From Orrella sp037026685 (lineage in GTDB: Bacteria; Pseudomonadota; Gammaproteobacteria; Burkholderiales; Burkholderiaceae_B), in contig NZ_JBANET010000007.1 of NCBI RefSeq assembly GCF_037026685.1, positions 62,001-126,000 of the forward strand: a DNA stretch of 64,000 nucleotides, written 5' to 3'. A program made the translations under genes and the position numbers. The notes below the pieces were generated by a model, which saw nothing but the letters and a program-made list of their open reading frames with translations, made no database searches and was not told where the DNA came from. Positions 50,245-59,476 of this stretch are shown in pieces (position 1 is the stretch's first letter; every line of letters starts with the position of its first letter).

Positions 50245-51101
50245 TGGCGGCGCTGCTGGCCGAACCCTTCGGCTATGGCTACATGGTCAACGCCATGTGG
50301 GTGTGCGCGCTGGTCGGGGCGGTGTGCGGCTTCCTGTCGGCCTACCTGATGCTCAAGGGCTGGTCGCTGATCGGCGATGCGCTCTCGCACGCCATCGTGC
50401 CGGGCGTGGCGGGCGCCTACATGCTGGGCCTGTCGTTCTCGGCCGGGGCCTTTTTCTCGGGCGCGCTGGCCGCCGCCAGCATGCTGTTCCTGAACCATCG
50501 CACGCGCCTGAAGGAAGACGTGGTCATCGGCCTGGTGTTCTCGGCCTTCTTCGGCCTGGGACTGTTCATGGTCTCGCTCTGGCCGGCCTCGGTGAACATC
50601 CAGACCATCGTGCTGGGCAACGTGCTGGCCATCACGCCGCACGACACCTTGCAGCTGGCCGTCATCGGCACGGTCTCGCTGCTGGTGCTGCTGCTCAAAT
50701 GGCGCGACCTGATGGTGGCGTTCTTCGACGAAAGCCACGCGCGCTCGGTGGGCATCAACCCCGTTTTCATGAAGGGCCTGTTCTTCGTGCTGCTGTCGGC
50801 CTGCACCGTGGCGGCGATGCAGACGGTGGGGGCCTTCCTGGTGGTGGCGATGGTCGTCACGCCCGGGGCCACCGCCTACCTGCTGACCGACCGCTTCGGG
50901 CGCCTGCTGGCCATCAGCGTGGGCATCGGCGCGGCCAGCAGCCTGGCGGGGGCCTACGCCAGCTATTTCCTGGACGGCGCCACCGGCGGCATCATCGTGC
51001 TGCTGCAAACGGCCTGCTTCCTGGCCGCCTTCGTGTTCGCGCCCAAGCATGGCGTGCTGGCCGCGCGCCGGCGGGCGGGCGCGCAAGGGGCCCGGCCATG
51101 A
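50244..51101 (+). CDS. Mn/Fe ABC transporter permease (SitC-like)
   Basis: A 285-residue permease with about eight to nine membrane segments and the ABC-3 hallmarks MLKGWSLIGDALSHAIVPGVAGAY near residues 35-57 and VGAFLVVAMVVTPGATAYLLTDR. It is the first of two homologous permeases, likely forming a heterodimer with the next gene product, into which it runs with an ATGA overlap. Confidence 0.93.
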   Translation: MAALLAEPFGYGYMVNAMWVCALVGAVCGFLSAYLMLKGWSLIGDALSHAIVPGVAGAYMLGLSFSAGAFFSGALAAASMLFLNHRTRLKEDVVIGLVFSAFFGLGLFMVSLWPASVNIQTIVLGNVLAITPHDTLQLAVIGTVSLLVLLLKWRDLMVAFFDESHARSVGINPVFMKGLFFVLLSACTVAAMQTVGAFLVVAMVVTPGATAYLLTDRFGRLLAISVGIGAASSLAGAYASYFLDGATGGIIVLLQTACFLAAFVFAPKHGVLAARRRAGAQGARP

Positions 51102-51934
51102 CGCTGGCCGAAACCCTGCTGCTGCCGCTGCAGTTCGATTTCATGCGGCATGCCTTGCTGATCGCCGTGCTGGTGGCCGTGCCGATGGCCCTGCTCTCGT
51201 GCTTCCTGGTGCTCAAGGGCTGGGCGCTGCTGGGCGATGCCGTCTCGCACGCGGTCTTTCCCGGCGTGGTGCTGGCCTACATGGCCGGCTGGCCGCTGGC
51301 CATCGGCGCCTTTGCCGCGGGCATGGCCTGCGCGCTGGGCACCGGCTATCTGCAGGCCCACAGCCGGCTCAAGCAGGACACGGTCATGGGCGTGGTGTTC
51401 TCCGGCATGTTCGCGCTGGGACTGGTGCTGTACACGGGCATCCGCAGCGACGTGCACCTGGACCACATCCTGTTCGGCGACATGCTGGGCGTGGACTGGC
51501 CCGACCTGGCCGAAAGCGGCCTGATCGCGCTGGCGGCCACCGGCGCGGTGGCGCTCAAGTGGCGCGACCTGCTGCTGCATGCCTTCGACCCGGTGCAGGC
51601 GCGCACCGTGGGCCTGCGCGTGGGGCTGCTGCACTACGGGCTGCTGGCGCTGCTGACGCTGACCATCGTCGGCGCCCTCAAGGCCGTGGGCCTGATCCTG
51701 GCCATCGCGCTGCTGATCGCGCCCGGGGCCATCGCCTTGCTGCTTACGCGCAGCTTCGGGGCGATGCTGCTGTGGTCGGTGGCCATCGCCACGGCGTGCT
51801 CGCTGCTGAGCGTATACCTGAGCTTTTTCCTGGATAGCGCGCCCGCGCCCACCATCGTGGTGATGCTCTCGCTGTGCTTCGTGGCCGTCTTCGCGCGGGC
51901 CAGCTGGCGCGCGCGCCGCACGGCTCAGGCCTGA
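51098..51934 (+). CDS. Mn/Fe ABC transporter permease (SitD-like)
   Basis: A 278-residue permease homologous to its upstream neighbour (VLKGWALLGDAVSHAVFPGVVLAY and AVGLILAIALLIAPGAIALLLTR). It ends the four-gene transporter operon. Its last ten bases overlap the end of the convergent beta-lactamase-fold gene. Confidence 0.93.
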   Translation: MTLAETLLLPLQFDFMRHALLIAVLVAVPMALLSCFLVLKGWALLGDAVSHAVFPGVVLAYMAGWPLAIGAFAAGMACALGTGYLQAHSRLKQDTVMGVVFSGMFALGLVLYTGIRSDVHLDHILFGDMLGVDWPDLAESGLIALAATGAVALKWRDLLLHAFDPVQARTVGLRVGLLHYGLLALLTLTIVGALKAVGLILAIALLIAPGAIALLLTRSFGAMLLWSVAIATACSLLSVYLSFFLDSAPAPTIVVMLSLCFVAVFARASWRARRTAQA

Positions 51935-53004
51935 CGGCCGTGCGCGGCCAGCGCCGGCACGATGTGGCCGGCCAGCAGTTCGTGCAGCTGGCGCGCATAG
52001 CCGTTGCGGCCCGAGGGCTGGTCCGGATCGGAGATCATCACCACGCTGGCCGACAGGCTGGGCAGCACGTACAGCAGCTGCCCGCCGTAGCCCCAGGCGT
52101 AGTAGACGGGGTGGCCCGCCGCCTCGGCGATGAACCAGCCATAGCCGTAGGCATGCCCGGTAAAGGGCGATTGCGTGCGGGGCTGCCACGAGGCCTGGAT
52201 GTAGGGGCCCGGCACCACCTGCGTGTCGCCCGCGCGCCCGTCCTGGCGCATCATCTCGCCAAAGCGCAGCAGGGCGCGCGGCGAGATCGCCATGTTGTTG
52301 CCGCCCAGGTAGATCCCCTGCGGGTCGCGGTCCCAGCCGCCAAAGCGCATGGCCAGCGGCTCGCCGAACCAGTCGCGCGCCAGCTGCAGCGTGCTGCGGC
52401 CCGACGCGTCGGTCAGGATGGCCGACAGCAGGTGCGAGCTGCCCGTGGAATACAGCATCCGCCCGCCCGGCTCGTCCACGAAAGGCCGCGAGACGACGTA
52501 GCCGACCCAGTCGCGGCTGTTGACCCAGCGGCCGTAGTTCGGTCCCGAGGTGCGCTCCAGGCCGGCGCGCATGGTCAGCAGGTCCTCGACGGTGATCTCG
52601 GCCAGCCGCGGATTGGCGCGGGCAGGCAGGCGCTTTTTCAGCAGCGGCGCGATGGCGGCGTGCACCCCGGGCAGCATGCCCTCGGCGATGGCGCGCCCGA
52701 TCATGGCCGCGATCAGGCTCTTGGAGGCCGACTTGATGTTGACCGGCGCATCCAGGTCCATGCCGGGCCGGCTGCTTTCGACCAGGGCCGCGCCGTCCCG
52801 GGCCACCAGCAGGGCGCGCAAGGGTTCGAGCTGGCGCGCCTGCCGGGCGAGCCTGTCCAGCGTGGGCGCGGCGGCCTGCCCGGGGGCCGGGGCCGCCCGC
52901 GCCGCCGCGGGCAGGCCGGCGCCCAGCAGGCCCAGCAGCGGCAAGGCGCACAAGCCGCGCCGGGTGCGCAAACGGGAGATGTCCGTGAAGGCAGAGGTAT
53001 CCAT
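51925..53004 (-). CDS. serine hydrolase of the beta-lactamase (class C / esterase) family
   Basis: A 359-residue exported hydrolase. The signal peptide is RRGLCALPLLGLLGAGLPAAARA. The catalytic S-x-x-K is SASK in NIKSASKSLIAAMIG; YSTGSSHLLSAILTDASG and the C-terminal GYGWFIAEAAG and AWGYGGQLLYVLP (the KTG-like HxG position is changed to YGG) follow. It is more likely an esterase or peptidase than a drug-degrading enzyme. ATG 53004 keeps the signal peptide close to the N-terminus; 53064 and 53076 are alternatives. Divergent from the penicillin-acylase gene. Confidence 0.82.
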   Translation of the reverse strand: MDTSAFTDISRLRTRRGLCALPLLGLLGAGLPAAARAAPAPGQAAAPTLDRLARQARQLEPLRALLVARDGAALVESSRPGMDLDAPVNIKSASKSLIAAMIGRAIAEGMLPGVHAAIAPLLKKRLPARANPRLAEITVEDLLTMRAGLERTSGPNYGRWVNSRDWVGYVVSRPFVDEPGGRMLYSTGSSHLLSAILTDASGRSTLQLARDWFGEPLAMRFGGWDRDPQGIYLGGNNMAISPRALLRFGEMMRQDGRAGDTQVVPGPYIQASWQPRTQSPFTGHAYGYGWFIAEAAGHPVYYAWGYGGQLLYVLPSLSASVVMISDPDQPSGRNGYARQLHELLAGHIVPALAAHGRQA

Positions 53005-53160
53005 GCGGGTGGGACGCCGGCCGGGCGCGGCGGTTCCCGTGCCGGCGTGACTTATGGATGACATATTTCCTGTCATGATCGGGCCGTAGAATCCTTGCTG
53101 CCGCGAGGCCTTCTGGCGGCGCCCGTTGGCCCCTTATCCCGAACAGCCGAACAGGTACCG

Positions 53161-55572
53161 ATGACTTCGCGCCGCCTGCCGCAACGCCTTGCCCGTCTTG
53201 TCTTCCTGCTCGTTTCCTGCCTGGCGCTGCTGGCGGCCGCGGCCGCCTTGGGCGCCTGGCTGTGGCTGCGCGCCAGCCTGCCCCAGCTCGACGGCAGCGT
53301 GCCGGCCGCCGGCCTGCGCGAGCCGGCCGTGCTGCTGCGCGATGCGGCCGGCTCGGTGACGGTCCAGGCCCGCAACCGCAACGACCTGGCCTATGCCACC
53401 GGGCTGGCCCACGGCCAGGACCGCTACTTCCAGATGGACCTGCTGCGGCGCAATTCGGCGGGCGAGCTGGCCGAGCTGCTGGGCCAGGCCGCGCTGCCGC
53501 TGGACCGGCGCAACCGGCCGCACCGTTTCCATGCGCGGGCCCGGGCCGCCTATGAAGCGCTGCCCGAGGCCGACCGCGCCTTGCTGCAGGCCTATGCCCA
53601 GGGCGTCAACGCCGGCCGCGAGGGTTTGCGCGCGCGGCCTTTCGAATACCTGCTGCTGCGCACCGAGCCGCAGCCCTGGCGGCCCTACGACACGCTGCTG
53701 GTGATCTGGTCCATGTACTTCGACCTGCAGGGCAACGAGTTCAGGCGCGTGCTCGGGCGCGGCCTGCTGCGCGAGATGGTGCCGCCCGACCTGCTGGCCG
53801 CGCTGACGCTGCCCGCCAGCCATTGGGACGCGCCGCTGGACGGGCGGGCCGCGCCGGCCGGCCTGCCGGCGGTGCCGGCCACGCGGCCGGACTGGCTGGA
53901 CCAGCCGCCGCCCGCGCGCCTGTCGCGCGAGAGCAGCTTCGCGCCGTCCGCCTCGGTGGGCAGCAATGCCTGGGCGGTGGACGGCGCGCGCGGGCAGGGC
54001 GGCCTGGCGCGGGTGGCCAACGACATGCACCTGCGCCTGGCCTTGCCGGCCATCTGGTATCGCCTGGTGCTGGAGTATCCCGACGGGCAGGGCGGCACGC
54101 GCCGCATCGCCGGCGTCAGCCTGCCCGGCGCGCCGGTGGTGGTGGCCGGCAGCAACGGGCAGGTGGCCTGGGGCTTTACCAACAGCTATGGGCGCTATAT
54201 CGACCTGATCGAACTGGAGCTGGATCCGGCCGATCCGCTGCGCTATCGGGACGGCCTGGGCAACTGGCGCCGCGCCGAGCAGCAGACCGAGATGCTGGCC
54301 GTGCGCGGCGGGCGGCCCGAGCCGCTGGCGCTGCGCATCACCCATTGGGGACCGATGGTGCAGGCCGCCGGCAAGACCTACGCCTTGCGCTGGATCGCCC
54401 ACCTGCCCGATGGCGCCGACCTGGCGCTGCAGCGGCTGGAAACCGCCGCCGACGTGCCGGCCGCGCTGGATGTGGCGCGCCGCGCGGGCGTGCCCACGCA
54501 GAACATCGTGGTGGCCGACCGCCAGGGCCGCATCGGCTGGTCGCTGGCCGGCCCGCTGCCGGCCGAGGTGGCCCAGCCGCAAGGCTTTCCGCTTTCCGCC
54601 AGGCAGGCGGGCGGGGCGCTGGCGCGCCTGCCCGCGCAGCACTATCCGCAAGTGATCGATCCGCCCTCGGGCCGGCTCTGGACGGCCAACAGCCTGCAGC
54701 TGGGCGACCCGGCCGCGCAGGCGCGCATCGGCGACGGCGGGGCGGACGTGGGCGTGCGGGCCACCCAGATCCGCGACGCCTTGCTCGCGCGCGAAGACTG
54801 GGACGAGACGGCGCTGATGCGGCTGCAGCTGGACGACCATGCGCGCTGGGTCCACGCCTGGCGCGAACTGGCGCTGGGCGCGCTGGACGACGCGGCGGTG
54901 CGGGACCGGCCGGGCCGCGCCGAGTTCCGCCGGCTGCTGCGGCAGTGGGACGGCCATGCCGGCGTGGACCAGGCCGGCTATACGCTGGCGCGCGCCTTCT
55001 ACCAGGCGCTCTACGATGTGTGGCTCGGCCCGCTGGACCGCCGCCTGCAGGAAAGGGACCCGTCGCTGGCGCTGCGCTACGCCAGCTCGCGCCTGCTGCC
55101 GCTGATGGAGGCGCTGGCGCGCGAGCAGGCCTGGCGGCCGGCGCGCTTTGCCAGCTGGCAGGATTTCCTGCTCGAGCGCATCGACGCGGTCGTGGACGAG
55201 TTCACCCGCGACGGCCGGCCGCTGGCGGCCGCGACCTGGGGCAGCCACAACACCCTGGACATGGCGCACCCGCTGGCGCGGGCCTTGCCCGCGCTGCGGC
55301 CCTGGCTGTCGGCGCCGGCCGAGCCGATGGCCGGCGACCTGAACGTGCCGCGCACGCAGGGGCCCGATTTCGGCGCCTCCGAGCGCATGGTGGTGGCGCC
55401 CGGCCACGAGGCGCAGGGCCTGCTGCAGCTGCCCGGCGGCGCCTCGGGCCATCCCTTGTCGCCGTTCTTTCTGGCCGGCCACGAAGACTGGGCAAGGGGC
55501 CGCGCCGCGCCGCTGCTGCCCGGGCCGGCGGCGCACCGCCTGGTGCTCGAGCCGGCTAGGCCGCGCCCTTGA
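53161..55572 (+). CDS. penicillin acylase family (Ntn hydrolase) protein
   Basis: An 803-residue precursor. A hydrophobic N-terminus (about 13-38) directs export or anchoring. The N-terminal nucleophile is S268 in SVGSNAWAVDG, where autocleavage would give alpha (before G267/S268) and beta chains. NDMHLRLALPAIWYRLVLEYP, GSNGQVAWGFTNSYGRYIDL and RIGWSLAGPLP are further family blocks. Known members cleave penicillin G, glutaryl-cephalosporins or acyl-homoserine lactones. The last 17 bases overlap the convergent MFS gene. Confidence 0.9.
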   Translation: MTSRRLPQRLARLVFLLVSCLALLAAAAALGAWLWLRASLPQLDGSVPAAGLREPAVLLRDAAGSVTVQARNRNDLAYATGLAHGQDRYFQMDLLRRNSAGELAELLGQAALPLDRRNRPHRFHARARAAYEALPEADRALLQAYAQGVNAGREGLRARPFEYLLLRTEPQPWRPYDTLLVIWSMYFDLQGNEFRRVLGRGLLREMVPPDLLAALTLPASHWDAPLDGRAAPAGLPAVPATRPDWLDQPPPARLSRESSFAPSASVGSNAWAVDGARGQGGLARVANDMHLRLALPAIWYRLVLEYPDGQGGTRRIAGVSLPGAPVVVAGSNGQVAWGFTNSYGRYIDLIELELDPADPLRYRDGLGNWRRAEQQTEMLAVRGGRPEPLALRITHWGPMVQAAGKTYALRWIAHLPDGADLALQRLETAADVPAALDVARRAGVPTQNIVVADRQGRIGWSLAGPLPAEVAQPQGFPLSARQAGGALARLPAQHYPQVIDPPSGRLWTANSLQLGDPAAQARIGDGGADVGVRATQIRDALLAREDWDETALMRLQLDDHARWVHAWRELALGALDDAAVRDRPGRAEFRRLLRQWDGHAGVDQAGYTLARAFYQALYDVWLGPLDRRLQERDPSLALRYASSRLLPLMEALAREQAWRPARFASWQDFLLERIDAVVDEFTRDGRPLAAATWGSHNTLDMAHPLARALPALRPWLSAPAEPMAGDLNVPRTQGPDFGASERMVVAPGHEAQGLLQLPGGASGHPLSPFFLAGHEDWARGRAAPLLPGPAAHRLVLEPARPRP

Positions 55573-58057
55573 TCCGGTTGGGCGCCACCGCCACGAACAG
55601 CAGCGTGGCGGCCAGGTACACCATGCCGGTGACGGCCAGGCCCGCGCCCACGCCCACCAGCGTGAACAGCGCGCCGACGAACAGCGGCCCGATCATCTGG
55701 CCCAGCTTGTCGGCGGCGCGCATGACGCTGGTGGCCGCTCCCGGGCCGTATTGCTGCACGCGCGGCAGCGACAGCGTCCACGAGGTCTGGGCCGCGCCGG
55801 CCCAGCAGCTGCCCAGCGCCAGCAGGAAGACCGCCAGCGCCACCATCTGCAGGCTGCTGTCCACGTACAGGTAGGCCATGCCGCCGCCGCCCAGCAGTCC
55901 GCCCAGCGCGATGAAGTATTTCTTGTTGCCGCCGCAGTCCACCAGCCGGCCGATGGCCGGCCCCAGGTAGATCATGCACAGCCCGTACACCATCAGCACG
56001 CGCCCGATGTTGGCGGCCGGCACGCCCTGGGCTTCCAGGTACAGCGGCAGCGCGAAATACAGCAGTCCCACCTGCGCGATGGAGAAGGGCACCACGGCCC
56101 CGGCCAGCAGCGCGCCGAAGTCGCGGCTGGCCAGCAGCCCGCCCAGGCGCCGCGCGCTGGCCCAGAAGGTCAGCCGGGCGGTGGCGCTGGCCGGCGGGCG
56201 CGCGGCGATGGCGGTGGCCGGTTCGGGCGGCTTGCCGCGCCAGCGGCGGGTCAGCAGCCCCACGCCGGCCAGCGGCAGCAGCAGCACGACGGCGCTGGCG
56301 GCGAACACCGGGCGGTAGCCGGCCTGGTCGGCCAGCATGGCGCCCACGGCCGTGCCCGACAGATGGCCGGCGAACAGTCCAGCCACCAGCCAGGCCATGT
56401 TGCGGCCGCGGTACAGCGGCGAGCTGCGCAGCACGACAAAGCCTTGCAGGCCCATCCATGCCAGGCCGTAGCCCAGGCCCACCGTGCCGCGCGCCAGCAC
56501 GAAGGTCTCCAGCGCGCCGGTGGCCGCCGAGGCCAGCGAGCCGGCCGCCGCCAGCAGCAGGCCGCCGATCACCGGCCAATGCCAGCCGTGGCGGTCGGTG
56601 ATCCTGCCGGCGGCCAGCGCGCCGACCAGTCCGCACAGCATCTCGGCCGACAAGGGCAGGGCGAGCAGGATGTCCTGCGGCAGCGCCAGCATCCCGGACG
56701 GCAAGGTGCGGGCGAACAGCGGCAGAAAGCTCAGCGGCAGCGCCCAGGCGAACAGGAAGCCGAACATCACGGGCCGGGCGGCGCGCGCGGCGTCCTCGGC
56801 GCGCCGGGCGATGCCTTCGGGGTGCGGCTGCTGCGTGCCGCGCCGCGAGCGGGCGATCAGCAGCGTCAGCAGCAGGAACATCTCGAAGGCGGCGATCGCC
56901 GAGATCAACGCCACCGTGCCCGCGTCCATGACGCGGCTGCGCACGCCGGCGGCCACCACGGCCGGATCGAGCTGCACCGCCAGATAGCCGTCGGCCGGCG
57001 CGTCCTGGCCGCGCCCGGCCGAGAGGGGCAGCGATACCAGCAGGTTGCCGTCGCCGGCGCGGGTATCGATCCGCGCCGGGTCCAGCGCGCCGCGCCCGTC
57101 GGCGGCGTACAGCACCCGGCCCTGGGCGTCGCGCAGGGAAATGTCGGCCACGCTGGGCAGGCTGCCGGCCACGCGCGCGAACAGCGTCTCGATGCCGCGC
57201 AGCCGGTCGATGCCGATGCCCATGCGCAGCACCCGGCCGATGTCGGCCTGCACGCTTTCGGCCAGCATGGCGACGTTGGCGCGCGTGCTCTGCAGCCAGG
57301 CCGAGCGAAAGGCAGTGACCGTATCGGCGGCATACACGCCCTGGGCCAGGATCAGCGCGGCCAGCGGCACGGCCAGGCGCGCGCGCCCGCCCGGGCGCGT
57401 CAGCGCCTGCAGCGGCATGAGCCAGCCCAGCACGGCCAGCAGCAGCGCGGCCGCGCCCAGCGTGGTCAATCCCAGCACCAGCACGCTGCGTTCGATGAAT
57501 TCGCGCTCGCGCGCGGCCTGCAGGCTGTCGTCCACCGAAATGGCCAGCACGCCGGCCACGGCGCCGTCGCCGCCGTGCAGCGGCACGGCCAGCGTCAGCG
57601 CCTGCTCGCCGTGCATCAGGGCCGCGCCGCCGGGGCGCCGCTCGATGCCGCCTTGCGCGCCCGGTGCGCCCGGTGCGAGCACTGCCGCGCGCAAGGGTTC
57701 GGGCAGCGCGCCGGCCTGGCCGTAGCGGCCCACCGCATAGCCGTCGGGCAGGGCCACGGCCGCGCCGGCCAGGTCCGGCACGCGCGCCAGGCTTTGCTCG
57801 ATCAGGCGGTCCAGGCCGGAGAACTGGGCCATCGGCTTGCCCAGGCGCAGTCCGGTTTCGATGCGGGCCGCGGTGTCGCGCGCGATCAGCTCGACCCGCT
57901 CGGCGGTGTTGTTCGCCGCCAGCCGGCTGAAGGCGGCCAGCCCCAGCACGCCGGTCAAGGCCTGGGCCAGCACCAGGATTACCAGGAAGGCGCCGACGAT
58001 CTCGGCCACGACGACCCGGCGGCTGATGCCGGGATCAGCCGGCGCTGCGTGTTGCAT
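55556..58057 (-). CDS. MFS transporter with two N-terminal periplasmic sensor-like domains
   Basis: An 833-residue fusion. TM1 is about 14-45, a periplasmic domain about 46-188, TM2-TM3 about 190-250, a second periplasmic domain about 251-375, and TM4 about 377-403. An MFS core with about 12 segments fills 428-833. The two periplasmic domains share a pattern (GLRLGKPMAQFSGLDRLIEQ at 69-88 and VLRMGIGIDRLRGIETLF at 276-293), so one arose by duplication. Cache-like folds are possible. ATG 58057 chosen. The partner is the divergent ABC substrate-binding protein. Substrate unknown. Confidence 0.85.
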   Translation of the reverse strand: MQHAAPADPGISRRVVVAEIVGAFLVILVLAQALTGVLGLAAFSRLAANNTAERVELIARDTAARIETGLRLGKPMAQFSGLDRLIEQSLARVPDLAGAAVALPDGYAVGRYGQAGALPEPLRAAVLAPGAPGAQGGIERRPGGAALMHGEQALTLAVPLHGGDGAVAGVLAISVDDSLQAAREREFIERSVLVLGLTTLGAAALLLAVLGWLMPLQALTRPGGRARLAVPLAALILAQGVYAADTVTAFRSAWLQSTRANVAMLAESVQADIGRVLRMGIGIDRLRGIETLFARVAGSLPSVADISLRDAQGRVLYAADGRGALDPARIDTRAGDGNLLVSLPLSAGRGQDAPADGYLAVQLDPAVVAAGVRSRVMDAGTVALISAIAAFEMFLLLTLLIARSRRGTQQPHPEGIARRAEDAARAARPVMFGFLFAWALPLSFLPLFARTLPSGMLALPQDILLALPLSAEMLCGLVGALAAGRITDRHGWHWPVIGGLLLAAAGSLASAATGALETFVLARGTVGLGYGLAWMGLQGFVVLRSSPLYRGRNMAWLVAGLFAGHLSGTAVGAMLADQAGYRPVFAASAVVLLLPLAGVGLLTRRWRGKPPEPATAIAARPPASATARLTFWASARRLGGLLASRDFGALLAGAVVPFSIAQVGLLYFALPLYLEAQGVPAANIGRVLMVYGLCMIYLGPAIGRLVDCGGNKKYFIALGGLLGGGGMAYLYVDSSLQMVALAVFLLALGSCWAGAAQTSWTLSLPRVQQYGPGAATSVMRAADKLGQMIGPLFVGALFTLVGVGAGLAVTGMVYLAATLLFVAVAPNRIKGAA

Positions 58058-58099
58058 GGGAGTGCTTCCTATCGATGGCGCCGGCTTGGCCCGCGTGAC

Positions 58100-58105
58100 T
58101 ATAAT
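58100..58105 (+). promoter_or_regulatory. -10 element TATAAT before the substrate-binding protein gene
   Basis: A perfect TATAAT at 58100-58105 lies 59 bases before the ATG 58164 in the 106-base divergent gap. No convincing -35 is seen 16-18 bases upstream, so this is a weaker or activator-dependent promoter if real. Confidence 0.4.
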
Positions 58106-58163
58106 CCAGCAGCTTTTTCCATTGTTGTTCATGGCCGGGACGGCCAATCGGCGAAATCACGAC

Positions 58164-59396
58164 ATGAACTGCCGCTTCATTCCCTGGCTCGCCGCGCGAG
58201 TCCCCGGCCTGGCGCTGGCCTGCACCCTGCTGGCCGTGCCGGCGGCCCAGGCGCAAGCCCTGCCGGCCGCCACGGCCCAGGCCGACGGCGCCGCCGCGCC
58301 GCGCGTGTTTCCCGTCGCGCCGGTGCGCAAGCCCGACGGCTCGCCCTGGCAACTGGGCTACCTGCAAGGCGGCGACTACACCGACTACCCGGTCATCCTG
58401 GCGGCCATCGTGCGCGGCCTGCACACCCTGGGATGGATACCCGACCCCTCCCTGCCCGATCCCAAGACGCATACCTCGCGGCAGATCTGGGACCACCTGG
58501 TGCGCAACGTCAAAAGCGATTTCGTGCGTTTCGTGCCCGACGGCTACTACACGGCGGGCAACTTCGACGCATCCTTGCGCGGCCCCACGCGCGAGGCGCT
58601 GTCGCAGCGCCTGGCCGAGCGGCGCGACATCGACCTGATGATCGCCATGGGCACCTGGGCCGGCCAGGACATGGCCGCGCCGGCCATGACGCCGGTGCCC
58701 ACCATCGTGGCTTCCACCAGCGACCCCATCGCCTCCAGGATCGTGGCCAGCGCCGAAGACAGTGGCCGCGACCACATCCATGCCAAGGTCGAGCCCGACC
58801 GCTACCAGGGGCAGGTGCGCCTGTTCCACGACATCGTGCCCTTCAAGACGCTGGGCGTGGTGTACGAGGACAGCGCCGAGGGCCGCACCTTCGGCGGGGT
58901 GGACGCGGTCGAGCAGATGGCCCGCGCGCTGGGCTTTCAGGTGCGGGCCTGCCATGCGCCCTTTAACAATGTCACGCCCGAGCAGGCGCGCCAAAGCGCG
59001 CAGGACTGCTATGCGCGGATCGCCCCGCAGGTCGATGCCGTGTACATCACCGTGCACCGCGGCGTGACCGGCCAGTCGCTGCCGGCCATCGTGGATAGCC
59101 TGGTGCAGGCCAGGGTGCCCAGCTTCTCGATGCTGGGTTCGGACGAGGTGCGCCAGGGCGTGCTCATGAGCATGGCGCAGGCCGACTACCTGCCGGTGGG
59201 GCTGTTCCATGCCGAGACCATCGCGCGCATCTTCCATGGCGCCAGCCCGCGCGAGCTGAGCCAGATCTGGATCTCGCCGGCCGAGATCGCGCTGAACCTC
59301 AAGACCGCCGAGCTGATCGGCTTTGACCCGCCCATCGACATCCTGCTGTCCTCGGACGAGGTCTACGACGGCCAGGGCCGCGATATCGCCGATTGA
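58164..59396 (+). CDS. ABC transporter substrate-binding protein without transporter genes
   Basis: A 410-residue exported protein of the ABC_sub_bind (TrpX-like) family. The signal peptide VPGLALACTLLAVPAAQAQA is followed by a two-lobe receptor: LGYLQGGDYTDYPVILAAIVRGL, DLMIAMGTWAGQDMAA, VYEDSAEGRTFGG and VDAVYITVHRGVTGQSLP. No permease or ATPase genes are near. The only membrane partner is the divergent sensor-MFS gene, so the protein may deliver a ligand to the MFS sensor domains. ATG 58164 chosen over 58131 for a shorter n-region. Confidence 0.83.
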   Translation: MNCRFIPWLAARVPGLALACTLLAVPAAQAQALPAATAQADGAAAPRVFPVAPVRKPDGSPWQLGYLQGGDYTDYPVILAAIVRGLHTLGWIPDPSLPDPKTHTSRQIWDHLVRNVKSDFVRFVPDGYYTAGNFDASLRGPTREALSQRLAERRDIDLMIAMGTWAGQDMAAPAMTPVPTIVASTSDPIASRIVASAEDSGRDHIHAKVEPDRYQGQVRLFHDIVPFKTLGVVYEDSAEGRTFGGVDAVEQMARALGFQVRACHAPFNNVTPEQARQSAQDCYARIAPQVDAVYITVHRGVTGQSLPAIVDSLVQARVPSFSMLGSDEVRQGVLMSMAQADYLPVGLFHAETIARIFHGASPRELSQIWISPAEIALNLKTAELIGFDPPIDILLSSDEVYDGQGRDIAD

Positions 59397-59476
59397 GCCT
59401 GCCGCCGGCGCGTCGCGGCCGGGCAGGGGACGGCCGCGGCCCGATGCCGGGCCCGTGCCTGCGCGGCGCGCGGATT

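Noticed and set aside
51925..53004. Antibiotic-resistance beta-lactamase (AmpC)
   Set aside because: The S-x-x-K is present, but the KTG motif is replaced by YGG and the overall sequence is nearer to esterase/peptidase members of the fold.
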